Of a stretch of 64,000 nt of DNA, positions 19,081 to 30,800 are shown piece by piece. The notes under the pieces were generated by a model. That model was given only the letters and a program-made list of their open reading frames with translations. It had not been told where the DNA came from and ran no database searches. This DNA comes from Duganella callida. Its GTDB lineage: Bacteria > Pseudomonadota > Gammaproteobacteria > Burkholderiales > Burkholderiaceae_D. Location: assembly GCF_004614165.1 (NCBI RefSeq), contig NZ_SPVG01000248.1, positions 17,528-81,527 of the forward strand, read 5' to 3'. The position numbers and the translations under genes were made by a program. Position 1 is the stretch's first letter. Each line of letters begins with the position of its first letter.

Positions 19081-19145
19081 GTTGATGAGTCCCCTTGTGA
19101 GTCGATGCAGCATTGTGCCAGTTTCTAACGCTGGAGACATCATCA

Positions 19146-20786
19146 TCATGCGGCCTGCAACTGCGGCGGGACTGCCGGGACACGCGTGCCGGCCGCCAGC
19201 GCGCCGCTGCGACGCCGGCCGGCGTGCCGCTTCACCTCCACCGTGAAGACACTGACCAGGCTGGCCAGATGCGTGGCCTGTCCCTGCATCGCCTCGGCGG
19301 CCGCCGCGGCTTCCTCCACCAGCGCCGCGTTCTGCTGCGTCACGCCATCCATTTCGATGATGGCCCGATTGATCTGCTCGATGCCGGCCTCCTGCTCGCC
19401 GCTGGCGCTGGTGATCTGCTCCATGATCTCGCTGACGTTGCGGATGCTGCGCACGATCTCTTCCATCGTCTGCCCGGCCTCGTCGACCAGCATGGCGCCG
19501 TTGGCGATCTTGTCGACCGACTGGCCGATCAGGTCCTTGATGTCCTTGGCCGCGCTGGCCGAGCGTTGCGCCAGGTTGCGCACCTCGGTGGCGACCACGG
19601 CGAAGCCGCGTCCCTGCTCACCGGCGCGGGCCGCCTCCACCGCCGCGTTCAGCGCCAGGATGTTGGTCTGAAAAGCGATGCCGTCGATCACGCCGATGAT
19701 GTCGGCAATCTGGCGCGACGAGGCGCTGATGGCGCCCATGGTGGCCACCACCTCACCGACCACCTCGCCACCGCGCGCGGCAACACCGGATGCGCCGGCC
19801 GCCAACTGGTTGGCCTGACGGGCGAATTCGGTGTTCTGCTTGACGGTGGCGGTCAGTTCCTCCATCGACGAAGCGGTTTCTTCCAGCGAACCGGCCTGCT
19901 GCTCGGTGCGCGACGACAGATCGAGATTGCCGCGGGCGATCTCGTCGGCGGCGGTGGCCACGGAGTCGGTGCTGCCGCGCACCTCGCGCACGATGGCGGC
20001 CAGGCGGTCGCGCATGGAGACGATGCTGTACAGCAGGCTGGAGCGGTCATCGGCGGCCAGCTCGACGTGCACGGTCAGGTCGCCGGCGGCGATGCGGTCG
20101 GTGATGCCGGCGGCATAGGCCGGCTCGCCACCCAGTTGCCGCAGCAGCGAACGGCTGATCAGCCAGCCCAGCACGGTGGCGGTGACGGCCGATGCCAGGC
20201 TGAGCAGGGCGATGGTCACCGACGTGCCGATGCCGCGCTCATGGATGTTGTAGCCGATTTCGTCGATGACGCCGCGTTCGCGTTCCACCAGCGCGTTCAT
20301 GCTGGCCAGGTAGGCGTCGCCGGCTGGCACGAACTCGCGCTCGATGATCTGATTGGCCTGCTCCAGATCGCCGGCCGCCTTGGCGGCAAAGGCGCGCTTG
20401 CGGATGGCCTGGTACAGCGTGCGCTTTTCCTGCGCGGCGTCATACAGCGCCTTGGCCTGGCTGTCGTCCAGCAGCCCGGCGATCTTCCGCTGCGCCGCCT
20501 CGGCTGTTCTGGAGCTGGTGGCAATACCATCTTCAAACATCTTTTGCGTCACGGGATCGGCGGCCCGCGATGCCGCCAGCGAGCGTTGCAGGTTCGCCTC
20601 GACGATGGATTTCCAGGAGCTGACCAGGCGTTCGGTCTGCAGTTGCTGGGTGAGCAGGGTGTTGGTATCTTCGGCTGTCTGGCGGATGCTCATGAAGCTG
20701 GCGCTGGCCACCGCCAGCAACAGGAACAGGGTGGCGCCGAAACCCAGGGCCAGGCGCTTGCCGACCTTCATATCCGATAATTTCAT
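19146..20786 (-). CDS. methyl-accepting chemotaxis protein
   Basis: 546 residues. N-terminal membrane segment ([20 protein letters not shown]), a periplasmic four-helix-bundle sensor (about 35-190), second membrane segment ([20 protein letters not shown]), HAMP, then a long cytoplasmic coiled coil. The signalling tip is canonical ([23 protein letters not shown]). The sensor region looks like 4HB_MCP, which gives no ligand. The C-terminus ends PQLQAA and lacks the CheR/CheB-binding pentapeptide found on Tar/Tsr. GGAGG precedes the ATG. Divergent from the next gene. Confidence 0.92.
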   Translation of the reverse strand: MKLSDMKVGKRLALGFGATLFLLLAVASASFMSIRQTAEDTNTLLTQQLQTERLVSSWKSIVEANLQRSLAASRAADPVTQKMFEDGIATSSRTAEAAQRKIAGLLDDSQAKALYDAAQEKRTLYQAIRKRAFAAKAAGDLEQANQIIEREFVPAGDAYLASMNALVERERGVIDEIGYNIHERGIGTSVTIALLSLASAVTATVLGWLISRSLLRQLGGEPAYAAGITDRIAAGDLTVHVELAADDRSSLLYSIVSMRDRLAAIVREVRGSTDSVATAADEIARGNLDLSSRTEQQAGSLEETASSMEELTATVKQNTEFARQANQLAAGASGVAARGGEVVGEVVATMGAISASSRQIADIIGVIDGIAFQTNILALNAAVEAARAGEQGRGFAVVATEVRNLAQRSASAAKDIKDLIGQSVDKIANGAMLVDEAGQTMEEIVRSIRNVSEIMEQITSASGEQEAGIEQINRAIIEMDGVTQQNAALVEEAAAAAEAMQGQATHLASLVSVFTVEVKRHAGRRRSGALAAGTRVPAVPPQLQAA

Positions 20787-20912
20787 GGTGCCTCCGAATT
20801 AATGTTTTATGAATAACATATGTTTCCTGTGGTTATTTTATAGCTGAAATTGATGCTGTGCCGGACGATTACGCAGATTTACAATAGGGAACTTTGTGAT
20901 ACTTGGAGAGCC

Positions 20913-21623
20913 ATGTCCGTTACCGATTTCGATGTGCCGTTCGAAGGCACGCTGCTGAAGGGCGATCACTACGCCGGCAGCGACAGCAACCGCATCCTGT
21001 ACCTGCATGGCGCCGGGCAAAGCAGCCGCCACGGCCACCGTTTGCTGCGCGGCGCACTGCAGCAGCGTGGACTGGGCAGTACCTGCTTCGATTGCATCGG
21101 CCATGGCGATACGGGAGGTGCTCTGGCGCAGTCCTCGGTCGCCAGCCGCACACGGCAGGCGAGGGCGGTGGCCGCGGCGCGCGCCCTGCCGCAGCCGCTG
21201 GCCGTGTTCGGCGCCAGCATGGGCGCCTACAACGCCATCCGCATGACCGGGAGCCACCAGGTCGATGCGCTGGTGCTGATGGTGCCGGGCGTGTACACGC
21301 CGGCGGCGTACGAGGTGCCGTTCGGCCCGGACTTTTCAGCCGTGATCCGGCGCGAGCGCAGCTGGGCCGACAGCGACGCCTGGGACATCCTGTCGCGTTT
21401 TGAGGGCCGTTTGCTGGTGATCGCCGCCGAGCACGACGCCACCATCCCGCTGGAAATCCCCGAACGCCTGGTCGCTAGCGCCACGCGCGCCGCCGCGCGC
21501 CTGCTGCACGTGGTGCAAGGGGCCGAGCACAACCGTCTGTGGTCGCTGCTGGCAGAAACGCCCGCGCTGTTCGATCGTACGGTTGATATGGTGGCAGACG
21601 TGGTAAATGGCGGAAGGCAGTAG
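20913..21623 (+). CDS. alpha/beta-hydrolase
   Basis: 236 residues. Oxyanion strand RILYLHGAGQSSRHGHR, nucleophile elbow FGASMGAY (Ser in G-x-S-x-G), acid in IAAEHDATIP and His in VVQGAEHNRLW make a complete triad. Substrate unknown; small serine hydrolases of this layout are esterases or lipases. ATG 20913 follows TTGGAGAG; the upstream extension has no SD. The last four codons and stop lie inside the antisense strand of tRNA-Sec (16-base overlap). Confidence 0.75.
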   Translation: MSVTDFDVPFEGTLLKGDHYAGSDSNRILYLHGAGQSSRHGHRLLRGALQQRGLGSTCFDCIGHGDTGGALAQSSVASRTRQARAVAAARALPQPLAVFGASMGAYNAIRMTGSHQVDALVLMVPGVYTPAAYEVPFGPDFSAVIRRERSWADSDAWDILSRFEGRLLVIAAEHDATIPLEIPERLVASATRAAARLLHVVQGAEHNRLWSLLAETPALFDRTVDMVADVVNGGRQ

Positions 21624-21703
21624 GAGTCGAACGTACGAGGGAGCGGCTGACGCCCCCCACCGGGTTTGAAGCCCGGCCCCATCACCGGATGAGTATGCCT
21701 TCC
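21608..21703 (-). tRNA. selC: tRNA-Sec (UCA anticodon)
   Basis: 96 bases including encoded CCA (21610-21608) and discriminator G. The acceptor stem starts GGAAGGC at 21703 and ends with its complement GCCTTCC at 21618-21612. The anticodon loop CTTCAAA gives UCA, reading UGA. The long extra arm and extended acceptor/T domain fit selenocysteine tRNA. It lies 8 bases after the selB stop on the same strand. It serves the UGA in fdoG at 30338-30336. Confidence 0.93.
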
Positions 21704-21711
21704 GTATAGCC

Positions 21712-23613
21712 TTAGTGGCTACTGTATGACCAGACCGCGTTCGGCCTGATCAGGTGGATGTTTCCAACCCGGCGAGTATAGCCGACCCGGTCGAAGAATT
21801 CCAAGATCTGTATCGCCCGCTTGCGTCCCAGACCGGTGGCATCACGGAAGGAAGACGCTTGCACTTCCGGCAGCGTGGCCACCAGTCTTGCCAGTTCGTC
21901 CAGCTGTTGTGGATGATAGAACAGGTCCTTGACGACCTGGCTGATCTCGCCCGTCTTGGACAGCTTGAGCAGCAGGCGGCGGACTTCCGCTTCCGGCAAG
22001 TGATGCTCGCGCATCAGGTCGCGCACCCACGGCGGGTCGAAGCCGCCGGCCAGCAGCGAGGCCAGCAGCGGCGCCACGGCCGCCTGTTCCTGCGCGCTCA
22101 GCTCGACGCTGTGATCGGGCAGGTGCAGGCTGCGGCCGCGCTGGCAGATGCTGCCGCTGCCCAGCAGCGCGTCGATCAGATAGGTCCACAGCCGGTCTTC
22201 CATCTCCGGCGAGACGATGCGCTTCAGGCGCCACAGTTCGGGGCCGGCGTCGTCCGGCGCGCGCGCGTGGAACTCGGCCAGCGCCGCCAGGATGCGCTGC
22301 CGCAGCGCTGCGCTTTCGGCGGCGGCGATCAGCAGCGCGTCGCCGCCCTGCAGGCTGATGGCCACCGTGTCCGGCGGCGGGACGATCTGCTCGGCCGGCA
22401 GCTGCGACAGCCGCACCAGCGTCGATACGCGCAAACCCAGCGGATTGCGCGCCAGCAGGGCGGCAATGTCGCCGCTGTCGATGAACGATGCCAGCGCCTC
22501 CAGCCAGGCCAGGCGCCCCGGGCTGCGGCGCTTGCGCGCCGGGCCGAAGGGATCGAGCACCCTGCCGCCGCCCACCGTGGCCGTGGCCTGCGCATTGCGG
22601 ATCACGAAGCGGTCGCCGGGTACGGCATGTACCGGCGCGTCCAGCACCAGCTGCACGCGAGCGGTGTGGCCGGGCGCCAGCACTTCACCGTCCAGCATCA
22701 CCACGTTGGCCGTGTGATGCGCCGCGCCCAGGTGCACGTGCACCGGCGACCAGGGCTTCAAGGTCAGGCTGCAGTCGGACGTCAGTGTCAGTTCGACGTC
22801 GATGCGCTCGGAGCAGGCGGCCAGCGCGGGCGACACCACCCAGCTGCCGCGTGCGATGTCGTCCTTGGCCGCGCCGCTCAGGTTCAGTGCCAGGCGCTGG
22901 CCGGCGCGGCCCATGTCGGCGGCGCGGTTTTGCGCGTGGATGCTGCGCACGCGCACCTGCTGTTCGCCGGGCGCCAGCTGCAGCGTGTCGCCCACGCGCA
23001 CGCTGCCCGCCAGCGCGGTGCCGGTGACGATGGTGCCCTGGCCGGCCAGCGTGAACACCCGGTCCACGCCCAACCGGAACAGGCGGCGCTCGTCGTTGGC
23101 CGGCAGCGCGGCCGACATCACCGACAGATGATGAAGCAGCGCCCTGACGCCGACATCATCGGGCGCGGTGGCGTTGGTGCGGAAGATCTGCGCGCCGGCG
23201 AAATCGGTGGACGCCAGCAGCTGTTTGATTTCCTGTTCCAGCTGTTCGAGGCGATTGGCATCCACGCGGTCGATCTTGGTCAGCGCCACGGCGCCGCGTC
23301 CGACGCCCAGCAGGCGCAGGATCGCCAGATGCTCCAGCGTTTGCGGCATGATGCCGTCATCGGCGGCGATCACCAGCAGCGCGGCGTCGATGCCGGTGAC
23401 GCCGGCCGCCATGGTGCGGATGAATTTCTCGTGGCCCGGCACGTCGATCACGCCCAGCGTGTCGCCGTTGGCCAGCGGCGCGTAGGCGTAACCGAGTTCG
23501 ATCGAAATGCCGCGCGCCTTTTCCTCTTTCAGCCGGTCGGTATCGACTCCGGTCAGGGCGCGCGTCAGCGTGGTCTTGCCGTGGTCGATGTGGCCTGCGG
23601 TGCCGACGATCAT
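21712..23613 (-). CDS. selB: selenocysteine-specific elongation factor
   Basis: 633 residues. An EF-Tu-like GTPase comes first: P-loop [12 protein letters not shown], switch [10 protein letters not shown], and TKID. Two beta-barrel domains follow, and the C-terminal half has repeated winged-helix domains that bind the SECIS hairpin (ending [21 protein letters not shown]). It delivers Sec-tRNA to the ribosome at UGA. ATG 23613 is the only sensible start ([12 protein letters not shown]) and overlaps the selA stop by ATGA. Confidence 0.97.
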   Translation of the reverse strand: MIVGTAGHIDHGKTTLTRALTGVDTDRLKEEKARGISIELGYAYAPLANGDTLGVIDVPGHEKFIRTMAAGVTGIDAALLVIAADDGIMPQTLEHLAILRLLGVGRGAVALTKIDRVDANRLEQLEQEIKQLLASTDFAGAQIFRTNATAPDDVGVRALLHHLSVMSAALPANDERRLFRLGVDRVFTLAGQGTIVTGTALAGSVRVGDTLQLAPGEQQVRVRSIHAQNRAADMGRAGQRLALNLSGAAKDDIARGSWVVSPALAACSERIDVELTLTSDCSLTLKPWSPVHVHLGAAHHTANVVMLDGEVLAPGHTARVQLVLDAPVHAVPGDRFVIRNAQATATVGGGRVLDPFGPARKRRSPGRLAWLEALASFIDSGDIAALLARNPLGLRVSTLVRLSQLPAEQIVPPPDTVAISLQGGDALLIAAAESAALRQRILAALAEFHARAPDDAGPELWRLKRIVSPEMEDRLWTYLIDALLGSGSICQRGRSLHLPDHSVELSAQEQAAVAPLLASLLAGGFDPPWVRDLMREHHLPEAEVRRLLLKLSKTGEISQVVKDLFYHPQQLDELARLVATLPEVQASSFRDATGLGRKRAIQILEFFDRVGYTRRVGNIHLIRPNAVWSYSSH

Positions 23614-25193
23614 GCTGCGAGCAGGGACAGTTGTTCGACGAAGCGCTGCTGCTGATGCTCCTGCAGGCAGCGCAGGTCCAGCCACAGCGCGTCCTGCGCC
23701 ACGCGGCCGATCACCGGCAGCGGCAGCGCGCGCAGGCGCTGTTCCAGCACGCCCAGCGCATTGCTGATGCGGCCCGCTGCGGACGGCCGCACCACCAGCC
23801 CATGGCTGGGCAGCTGATCGACGGGCAGGGCACCGCTGCCGATCTGGCTCATCATGGATTCGTCGCTGACTACATAGCCCTTGCCCAGCGCCGCCTGCAG
23901 GGCCGGCAGGATGGCCTGCGCCTGCGCGCGCATCTGCGCGGCGGGACGGGTCAGCAGCTTGAGGGTGGTCAGGCGCTCCGGCAGCAGGTCGGGCGCACGG
24001 TACAGCGCCAGTACCGGCTCCAGCGCGGCCAGCGTCAGTTTGCTGACGCGCAGGGCGCGCTTCAGCGGATTCTTTTTGATCTTCGCGATCAGGTCCTTGC
24101 GGCCGACGATGATGCCGCATTGCGGGCCGCCCAGCAGCTTGTCGCCGCTGAAGGTGACCAGGTCGGCGCCGCCGGCGATGGTTTCGCGCACGGTGGTTTC
24201 GTGCGGCAGGCCATATTGTTCCAGGTCCACCAGCGTGCCGCTGCCCAGGTCCACCGCCATCGGAATGTTGTGCTTCTTCGCCAGCGGCGCCAGTTCGTCC
24301 AGTTCCACGCTCTTGGTGAAGCCGGTGATGGCGTAATTGCTGGTGTGGACTTTCATCAGCAGTGCGGTGTCGGGCGCGCAGGCTTCGTCGTAGTCCTTCA
24401 GGTGCGTGCGGTTGGTGGCGCCGACTTCGCGCAGCACCGCGCCGGCGCGCGTCATCACGTCCGGGATGCGGAAGGCGCCGCCGATTTCCACCAGCTCGCC
24501 GCGCGAGACGATCACCTCTTTGCCGAGCGCCATGGTGTTGAGCATCAGCAGCACGGCGGCGGCGTTGTTGTTGACGATGGTGGCAGCTTCGGCGCCGGTC
24601 AGTTCCAGCAGCAGTTCTTCGATCAGGTTGTCGCGGTCGCCGCGCTTGCCGGTGTCGATGTCCCATTCCAGGTTCATCGGCCAGCGCAGCGCTTCCACCA
24701 CGGCCTGCACGGCGCTGTCGGGCAGCAGCGCGCGTCCGAGGTTGGTGTGCAGGACGGTGCCGGTCAGGTTGAATACGGGGCGCAGCGGCGAGCGGTTCCG
24801 CTCGCGCAGGCGTTCCGACAGCATCGCCAGCAGCGACGGGATGCCGGTGTCCGGTACGCCGGTGGCTGCCGCGGTGACGGCATCGCCGCCGTTGCGCGCG
24901 GCCAGCAGCATGGCGCGCAGTTCGGCCAGCAGCAGGCGTGCCGCTTCCAGCGTCTGCACGCGGCCATACTCCGCAATCAGCGGCGCGCAGCCGGCGTCGG
25001 ACAGGATCAGATGTACCGCAGGCAGCCGGATGGCGGCTGCTCCGCAGGCGCCGCTCGCGAGGACGCCATTGCCGTCATTTGGCACGACGCCGAACGCGCC
25101 GGGTGCCGCGACGCTGTCTGCGGCGCCAGCATCTGCCGACGCATTTGCTGGCGCTGCGCCGGCGGCGGTCCGCTGGTCTGGTTGCTTGCTCAT
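23610..25193 (-). CDS. selA: L-seryl-tRNA(Sec) selenium transferase
   Basis: 527 residues. PLP enzyme that converts Ser-tRNA(Sec) to Sec-tRNA(Sec) using selenophosphate. Conserved segments: [43 protein letters not shown], and [17 protein letters not shown], where Lys of SGDK binds PLP. The N-terminus carries a low-complexity Ala-rich extension of about 35 residues and an Ala/Gly-rich insert, making it longer than the usual 460-470. Start ATG overlaps the fdhE stop by 4 bases. Confidence 0.97.
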   Translation of the reverse strand: MSKQPDQRTAAGAAPANASADAGAADSVAAPGAFGVVPNDGNGVLASGACGAAAIRLPAVHLILSDAGCAPLIAEYGRVQTLEAARLLLAELRAMLLAARNGGDAVTAAATGVPDTGIPSLLAMLSERLRERNRSPLRPVFNLTGTVLHTNLGRALLPDSAVQAVVEALRWPMNLEWDIDTGKRGDRDNLIEELLLELTGAEAATIVNNNAAAVLLMLNTMALGKEVIVSRGELVEIGGAFRIPDVMTRAGAVLREVGATNRTHLKDYDEACAPDTALLMKVHTSNYAITGFTKSVELDELAPLAKKHNIPMAVDLGSGTLVDLEQYGLPHETTVRETIAGGADLVTFSGDKLLGGPQCGIIVGRKDLIAKIKKNPLKRALRVSKLTLAALEPVLALYRAPDLLPERLTTLKLLTRPAAQMRAQAQAILPALQAALGKGYVVSDESMMSQIGSGALPVDQLPSHGLVVRPSAAGRISNALGVLEQRLRALPLPVIGRVAQDALWLDLRCLQEHQQQRFVEQLSLLAA

Positions 25194-26191
25194 TCGGCGT
25201 TGAACCACAGCAGAGGGTTGCCGCTGGCGCGCGAGTAGCCGGCTTCGCCGACCAGCAAGTCCAGCGCCAGGCTGGCCAGATCGTCGGCTACCGGATCGAC
25301 GTACAGATCGTGTTCCTGATTGAAGATCTTGCGGTAGGTATGGCAGTCGTCGCAGGTCTCGGCGCGCGCCACCTTGCTTGGGTCGTTGGCCTTGTTGACC
25401 GGCTCCGTCGCCGCGGGCATGCCGTCTTCCTGCTCGATGCTCTGGTAAGCCACCTTGGAGGTGCTTTCGCAGCACGAGCATTTCACCCGCACCATGTGCC
25501 ACTCGCTGGAGCAGAAGCTGCAATGCAGATAGCGATAGCCCTGCGCCTGGCCGCCGAGGCGGATCACGCTGGATACCGGATGCGCGCCGCAGGTCGGGCA
25601 CAGGGTGTTGGTCACCAGCGGTTGCACTTCCTTGGCGTTCAGCTGGCTGGCGCGCACGGTCCACATGACTTGCAAGGCTGCGGCCACGAACGGCGCATGC
25701 AGCGGATGTACGCCTTCGGTCAGCTCGGCCAGCACGGCGTCGGCGCAACCCTCCAGTTCGGCGCTGTCGAGCGCGCGCAGTTCGGCCAGGACGTTGGCCA
25801 GTTGCGGCTGGCTGGCGGCCAGCGGGTCCAGCTCATCGAGGATGGCGGCGAACACGCGGCGCCAGGTGGCCGGCCGCTGGCCGCTGACCGGCAGCGGCGG
25901 CATGTGATGATCGATTGCCAACTGGATGGTGGCGGCATCGGGCAGGGCGAAGGTTTCGGGCGGCAGCGATTTGATCACCGCGGCCTGGGCGTCGACCAGC
26001 GCGGCCATCATCTGCAGATAGCCTTTCATCGTGTCGCCGACCGGAATGCCCTTGATCTGATTGTCCGCCAGCTGGCGGAGACGCGCTGCGCGCGCGGTGA
26101 ACAAACTGCGTGCTTCCGGGAGCAGCAGGCGTGGTATGGCGGTGTGATCGAGCGATTCGATCTCGCCAGGTTCTAGCAAGCGTTGTACCAA
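25190..26191 (-). CDS. fdhE: formate dehydrogenase accessory protein FdhE
   Basis: 333 residues. FdhE is a rubredoxin-like iron protein needed for assembly of membrane formate dehydrogenase. The C-terminal half carries four Cys pairs: CPTCG, CSFC, CSCC and CDDC, as in the family. The start appears to be TTG at 26191 ([12 protein letters not shown]), with GGGAG at 26203-26199 seven bases before it; no ATG is available nearby. The SD lies in the 3' arm of a hairpin (see 26199-26239). It starts the fdhE-selA-selB overlapping block. Confidence 0.93.
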   Translation of the reverse strand: MVQRLLEPGEIESLDHTAIPRLLLPEARSLFTARAARLRQLADNQIKGIPVGDTMKGYLQMMAALVDAQAAVIKSLPPETFALPDAATIQLAIDHHMPPLPVSGQRPATWRRVFAAILDELDPLAASQPQLANVLAELRALDSAELEGCADAVLAELTEGVHPLHAPFVAAALQVMWTVRASQLNAKEVQPLVTNTLCPTCGAHPVSSVIRLGGQAQGYRYLHCSFCSSEWHMVRVKCSCCESTSKVAYQSIEQEDGMPAATEPVNKANDPSKVARAETCDDCHTYRKIFNQEHDLYVDPVADDLASLALDLLVGEAGYSRASGNPLLWFNAE

Positions 26192-26198
26192 AAAAAAT

Positions 26199-26239
26199 CT
26201 CCCGTTTTGCCGGCAGCGGAAAGCTGCCGGCTCAGGGAG
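26199..26239 (-). promoter_or_regulatory. hairpin covering the fdhE ribosome-binding site
   Basis: On the minus strand CTCCC (26239-26235) pairs with GGGAG (26203-26199) outside a perfect inner stem, GCCGGCAGC / GCTGCCGGC (26231-26223 and 26217-26209). A run of seven T follows up to the TTG start. The GGGAG is also the only Shine-Dalgarno of fdhE. It could act as an attenuator, as a translational block, or as a partial terminator after fdoI. Confidence 0.65.
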
Positions 26240-26271
26240 TATTTTAATCCCAATCGGGGACTACTGCAGCC

Positions 26272-26925
26272 TTAGTCGCGGCTTTTGCGGACAACTTCCT
26301 CGAACCAGCGCGGATGGTGCTTGCGCGCCCAGCCATAGCTGACCGTGCCGCGCACCATGGCGCCGATCGAGCCCTTGACCCAGAACGCCGCGTAGATATG
26401 CACGATGATCGAGCAGATGATCACGAATGCGCAGAACGCGTGCAGCAGGGCCGCCAGGCGCACGATCTCGATCGGGAAGTAGAACGAGAAGTAAGCGCGC
26501 CAGATGACCACACCCGACAACAGCAGGCCAAGCATGGCGCCGACCAGCACGAAAAACAGGATCTTCTGACCGGCGTTGTACATGCCGATCTTCGGAAGCT
26601 TTTCTTCGCGGTTGTTGAGCACATCGTCCATTTGCTTCAGCCACTGCTTGTCCGCCGCGTCGATCTTGTTGTGGTGCCAGAAGCGCGCCACCAGCAGAGC
26701 GAACGAGATGAACATCACCAGCCCGATGAACGGGTGCAGGATGCGGGTCCACTGACCGCCGCCCAGGAACACGTACATCCAGGATGTCGCCGGATGGAAC
26801 ATGGCCAGGCCGGACACCGCCAGCAGAATGAAGCAGATCGCCGTGACCCAGTGGTTGCTGCGGTCGTTCTTGCTGTAGCGCTGGATCAGCGGATTGCCGT
26901 CCTTATCACGGTTGGGTGAGCTCAT
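26272..26925 (-). CDS. fdoI: formate dehydrogenase gamma subunit (cytochrome b556)
   Basis: 217 residues, inner-membrane diheme cytochrome b of the FdnI/FdoI type. Four hydrophobic helices, for example [51 protein letters not shown] and [22 protein letters not shown]. Heme-ligand His residues are visible in SNHWVTA, HAFCAF and VHIYAAF. It takes electrons from FdoH and reduces quinone. The ATG overlaps the fdoH stop by 4 bases. Confidence 0.95.
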   Translation of the reverse strand: MSSPNRDKDGNPLIQRYSKNDRSNHWVTAICFILLAVSGLAMFHPATSWMYVFLGGGQWTRILHPFIGLVMFISFALLVARFWHHNKIDAADKQWLKQMDDVLNNREEKLPKIGMYNAGQKILFFVLVGAMLGLLLSGVVIWRAYFSFYFPIEIVRLAALLHAFCAFVIICSIIVHIYAAFWVKGSIGAMVRGTVSYGWARKHHPRWFEEVVRKSRD

Positions 26926-27836
26926 GGTGCTTCCTCCCTGATACGTTTGGCCTCTGCGACGGCTTCGGCCTCCTCTTCCTTCGACACCTCGTTAGGACCG
27001 ATGCGCGAGTAGTGGAACCAGCCGGCCAATGCCGTCACCGCCATACCGGCCAGCGCCAGCGGCTTGGTCAAGCCCTTCCACAAGCCCACGGTCGGGCTGA
27101 TGCTCGGATCGCTCTTCAGGCCATGGTACAGCGACGGCTGATCGGCGTGGTGCAGCACGTACATCACGTGCGTGCCGCCGACACCGGCCGGGTTGTACAG
27201 ACCCGCGTTCGAGAAACCGCGCGACTTCAGGTCTTCGATACGCTCGGCCGCGTGCTCCTTCATGTCCTCCTTGGTGCCAAAGGTGATGGCGCCGGTAGGG
27301 CAGGTCTTGACGCATGCGGGCTCCTGGCCGACCGCCACGCGGTCGGAGCACAGGGTGCACTTGTATGCGCGGTCGTCCTGCTTGGAGATGCGCGGCACGT
27401 TGAACGGGCAGCCGGCGACGCAGTAGCCGCAGCCAATGCAGTTCTCCTGATGGAAATCCACGATGCCGTTGGTGTACTGCACGATCGCGCCCGGCGAAGG
27501 GCAGGCCTTGAGGCAGCCCGGATCTTCGCAGTGCATGCAGCCGTCCTTGCGGATCAGCCATTCCAGATCGCCCTTCGGATTCTCGTATTCCGAGAAGCGC
27601 ATGACGGTCCAGGATTGCGGCGTCAGGTCGAGCGGGTTGTCGTAGACGCCGGTGGTTTCACCCACCTCGTCGCGCAGGTCGTTCCATTCCATGCAGGCGG
27701 TCTGGCAAGCCTTGCAGCCGATGCACTTGGAAACGTCGATCAGCTTGGCGACGGTGCCGGTCACCGGCGACCGCGCCACCGGCTCCTGCACCGTCGTCGC
27801 CGACATGCGCTTGATATCAAGTGATTGTAATGCCAT
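26922..27836 (-). CDS. fdoH: formate dehydrogenase beta subunit (4x[4Fe-4S])
   Basis: 304 residues. Four ferredoxin-type clusters are encoded: [37 protein letters not shown] and [22 protein letters not shown]-terminal single membrane helix ([17 protein letters not shown]) anchors it at the periplasmic side. It relays electrons from the molybdo-selenoprotein FdoG to cytochrome FdoI. It follows fdoG by 18 bases. Confidence 0.96.
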   Translation of the reverse strand: MALQSLDIKRMSATTVQEPVARSPVTGTVAKLIDVSKCIGCKACQTACMEWNDLRDEVGETTGVYDNPLDLTPQSWTVMRFSEYENPKGDLEWLIRKDGCMHCEDPGCLKACPSPGAIVQYTNGIVDFHQENCIGCGYCVAGCPFNVPRISKQDDRAYKCTLCSDRVAVGQEPACVKTCPTGAITFGTKEDMKEHAAERIEDLKSRGFSNAGLYNPAGVGGTHVMYVLHHADQPSLYHGLKSDPSISPTVGLWKGLTKPLALAGMAVTALAGWFHYSRIGPNEVSKEEEAEAVAEAKRIREEAP

Positions 27837-27854
27837 GTTTTATCTCCCTCGGCC

Positions 27855-30800
27855 TTAAGCTTTTTCCACTTTCACCAGGAACGACTTCGATTCCGGTGTC
27901 TGCGAATTGCCGTCGCCCACAACAGGCGTCAGCGTGTTAACCAGGTAGCCCGGTTTGGTGAGCCCCTTGAAGCCGAAGTTGATCGGCAGGCCGACGTGGT
28001 GCATCGGTTTGCCGTCAATGGTCAGTTGCTTGATACGCTTGGTCACCACCGCCTTGGCGATGATGTAGCCGCGTCCCGAGGACACCTTCACCCGGTCGCC
28101 ATGCACCACGCCGACTTCCTTGGCCAGCGCCTCGCCGATTTCGACGAACTGCTCCGGCTGAATGATCGAATTCAGACGCGCATGCTTGGTCCAGAAGTGG
28201 AAGTGCTCGGTCAGGCGGTAGCTGGTGGCCGCGTGCGGGAACTGATCCTTCTTGCCCAGTTTCTTGCGGTCGTTCGGGAACATGCGACCGGCAGGATTGT
28301 TGAAGGCTTTCGGATTGTTCGGATGCAGCGGGTTGTGCCCGATCGGCGACTCGAACGGCTCGTAGTGCTCGGGGAATGGACCCTCGGCCATCGCATCGCG
28401 CGAGAAGAAGCGTGCCACGCCTTCCTGCAGCATGATGAATGGACCCATGCCGTTTTCCGGCGGTTCGTCGGCCTTGTAGTCCGGCACGTCGGCGCCGCCC
28501 CAGGCCGTGCCGTTCCACGCGATCAGCTTGCGGGTCGGATCCCACGGCTTGCCTTTCGGGTCGCAGGAGGCGCGGTTGTACAGCACGCGGCGGTTGGCCG
28601 GCCATGCCCAGGCCCAGTTCAGGGTCTGGCCGATGCCGGTCGGGTCGCTGTTGTCGCGGCGGCCCATCTGGTTGCCCTGCGCGGTCCAGGAACCGGCAAA
28701 GATCCAGCAACCGCAGGCGGTGCTGCCGTCGTCCTTGAGCTGGGCGAAACCGGCCAGCTGCTCGTTCTTCTTGAGCAGGACCTTGGTTGGGTCCTTCGGA
28801 TCGGTGATTTCCTTCAGCGCCTTGCCGTTGTACTCCATCGCCAGTTCTTCCGGCGAAGGGAAGTTCGGGTTGGCGTAGTTCCAGGTCAGATTGACGATAG
28901 GATCCGGGAACTTGCCGCCTTCGGTCTGATACGCCTTCTTCAGGCGCTGGAACAGGCCGGCCATGATTTCCAGGTCGCTGCGCGACTGGCCAGGACCTTC
29001 GGCGCCTTGCCAGTGCCACTGCAGCACGCGCGAGGAGCTCACCAGCGAGCCGCGTTCTTCGGCGAAGCAGGTGGTCGGCAGGCTGAACACCTCGGTCTGG
29101 ATCTTGGTCGGGTCGACCTTGTGGAAGTCGCCGTGCGGTTTCCAGAACTCGGACGTTTCGGTCTGCAGGGGATCCATGATCACCAGCCACTTCAGCTTGG
29201 ACAGCGCATCGGTGGTCTTTTGCTTGTCCGGCGCCGAGGCCAGGATGTTGAAGCCCTGGCAGATGTAGCCGGTCATCTTGCCCTGATTCATCAGCTCGAA
29301 CGCCTGCATCATGTCGTACGGCTTGTCCAGCTTGGGCAGGTAGTCGAAGGCGTAGTGATTCTCTTCGGTCGCGGCGTCGCCCCACCAGGCCTTCATGAAG
29401 GAGACCAGGAATTTTTTGGAGTTGCTGTAGTAGCTCAGCTGGTTCGGACGCAGCGGCTTCAGTGCGCGCTTGGCCACGTAGGCATCCCAGTCCTGCTCCG
29501 CCTCGGCCGGCAGGGTCAGGTAACCCGGCAGCATGTTGGTCAGCAGGCCCAGGTCGGTCAGACCCTGGATGTTGGAGTGGCCGCGCAGCGCGTTCATGCC
29601 GCCGCCGGCGATACCCATGTTGCCCAGCAGCAGCTGCACCATCGCGCCGGTACGCAAGGTTTCCGCGCCGGTCGAGTGCTGGGTCCAGCCCAGGGCGTAC
29701 AGGATGGTCGCGGCACGGCCCGGCACGGCGGTCGAGGCCAAGGCTTCGGCCACCAGGTGGAATTTCTCCGGCGGCACGCCGCAGGCTTTCTCCACCATTT
29801 CCGGCGTGTAGCGCGAGTAGTGCTTCTTCATCAGCTGGTACACGCAACGCGGATGTTCCAGCGTCGGGTCGATCTTGGCATAGCCATCGTCGCCCATCTC
29901 GTAGTTCCAGCTGCTCTTGTCGGTGTACTTGTTCTTTTCGTCGTCCCAGCCCGAATACAGGCCGTCGTTGAAGGCGAAATCCTCGCGGACGATGAACGGC
30001 ATGTCCGTGTAGTTGCGGACGTACTCGTGTTGAATCTTGTCGTTGGTGAGCAGGTAGTTGATGATACCGCCCAGGAAAACGATGTCCGCACCGGTACGGG
30101 TAGGGACGTAATGGTCCGCCACCGAAGCGGTTCGGGTAAAGCGCGGATCGACCACGATCAGCTTGGCGCCGCGATGCGCCTTGGCTTCCGTGACCCATTT
30201 AAAGCCGCAAGGATGTGCTTCTGCTGCGTTGCCGCCCATGACCAGGATGACATCGGCATTCTTGATGTCTACCCAGTGATTCGTCATCGCACCACGTCCA
30301 AATGTCGAGGCAAGACCTGCCACCGTTGGACCGTGTCAAACACGTGCTTGGTTGTCGAATGGAAGCATGCCGGTGGCACGCATCGTTTTATGGGTCAAGT
30401 AACCGACTTCATTGGTGGCAGCCGATGCACACAGCATACCGGTGGTGGTCCAGCGGTTGACCGTCTTGCCGTCCTCGGTCTTTTCGACGAAGTTGGCGTC
30501 GCGGTCGGCCTTCATCAGCTTGGCGATGCGGTTCAGCGCTTCGTCCCACGACATCGGCGACCAGTCGGTCGCGCCGGGGGCGCGGTATTGCGGCGCCAGC
30601 AAGCGGTTGGGCGAGTGGATGAAGTCGATCAGCGATGCGCCCTTCGGGCACAGCGTGCCGCGGTTGACCGGGTGGTCGGCGTCGCCTTCGATGTGAATGA
30701 TGCTGGCGGTGGCGTTTTTGGCGCCGTCGCCCAGCCCGTACATCAAAATGCCGCAGCCGACGGAGCAGTACGGGCAGGTATTCCGGGTTTCGGTGCTGCG

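Noticed and set aside
27855-30323. fdoG starting at the ATG at 30323 as a shorter enzyme
   Set aside because: This would remove the Tat signal, Fe-S site and active-site residue; the upstream frame, UGA context and SECIS show one selenoprotein gene.
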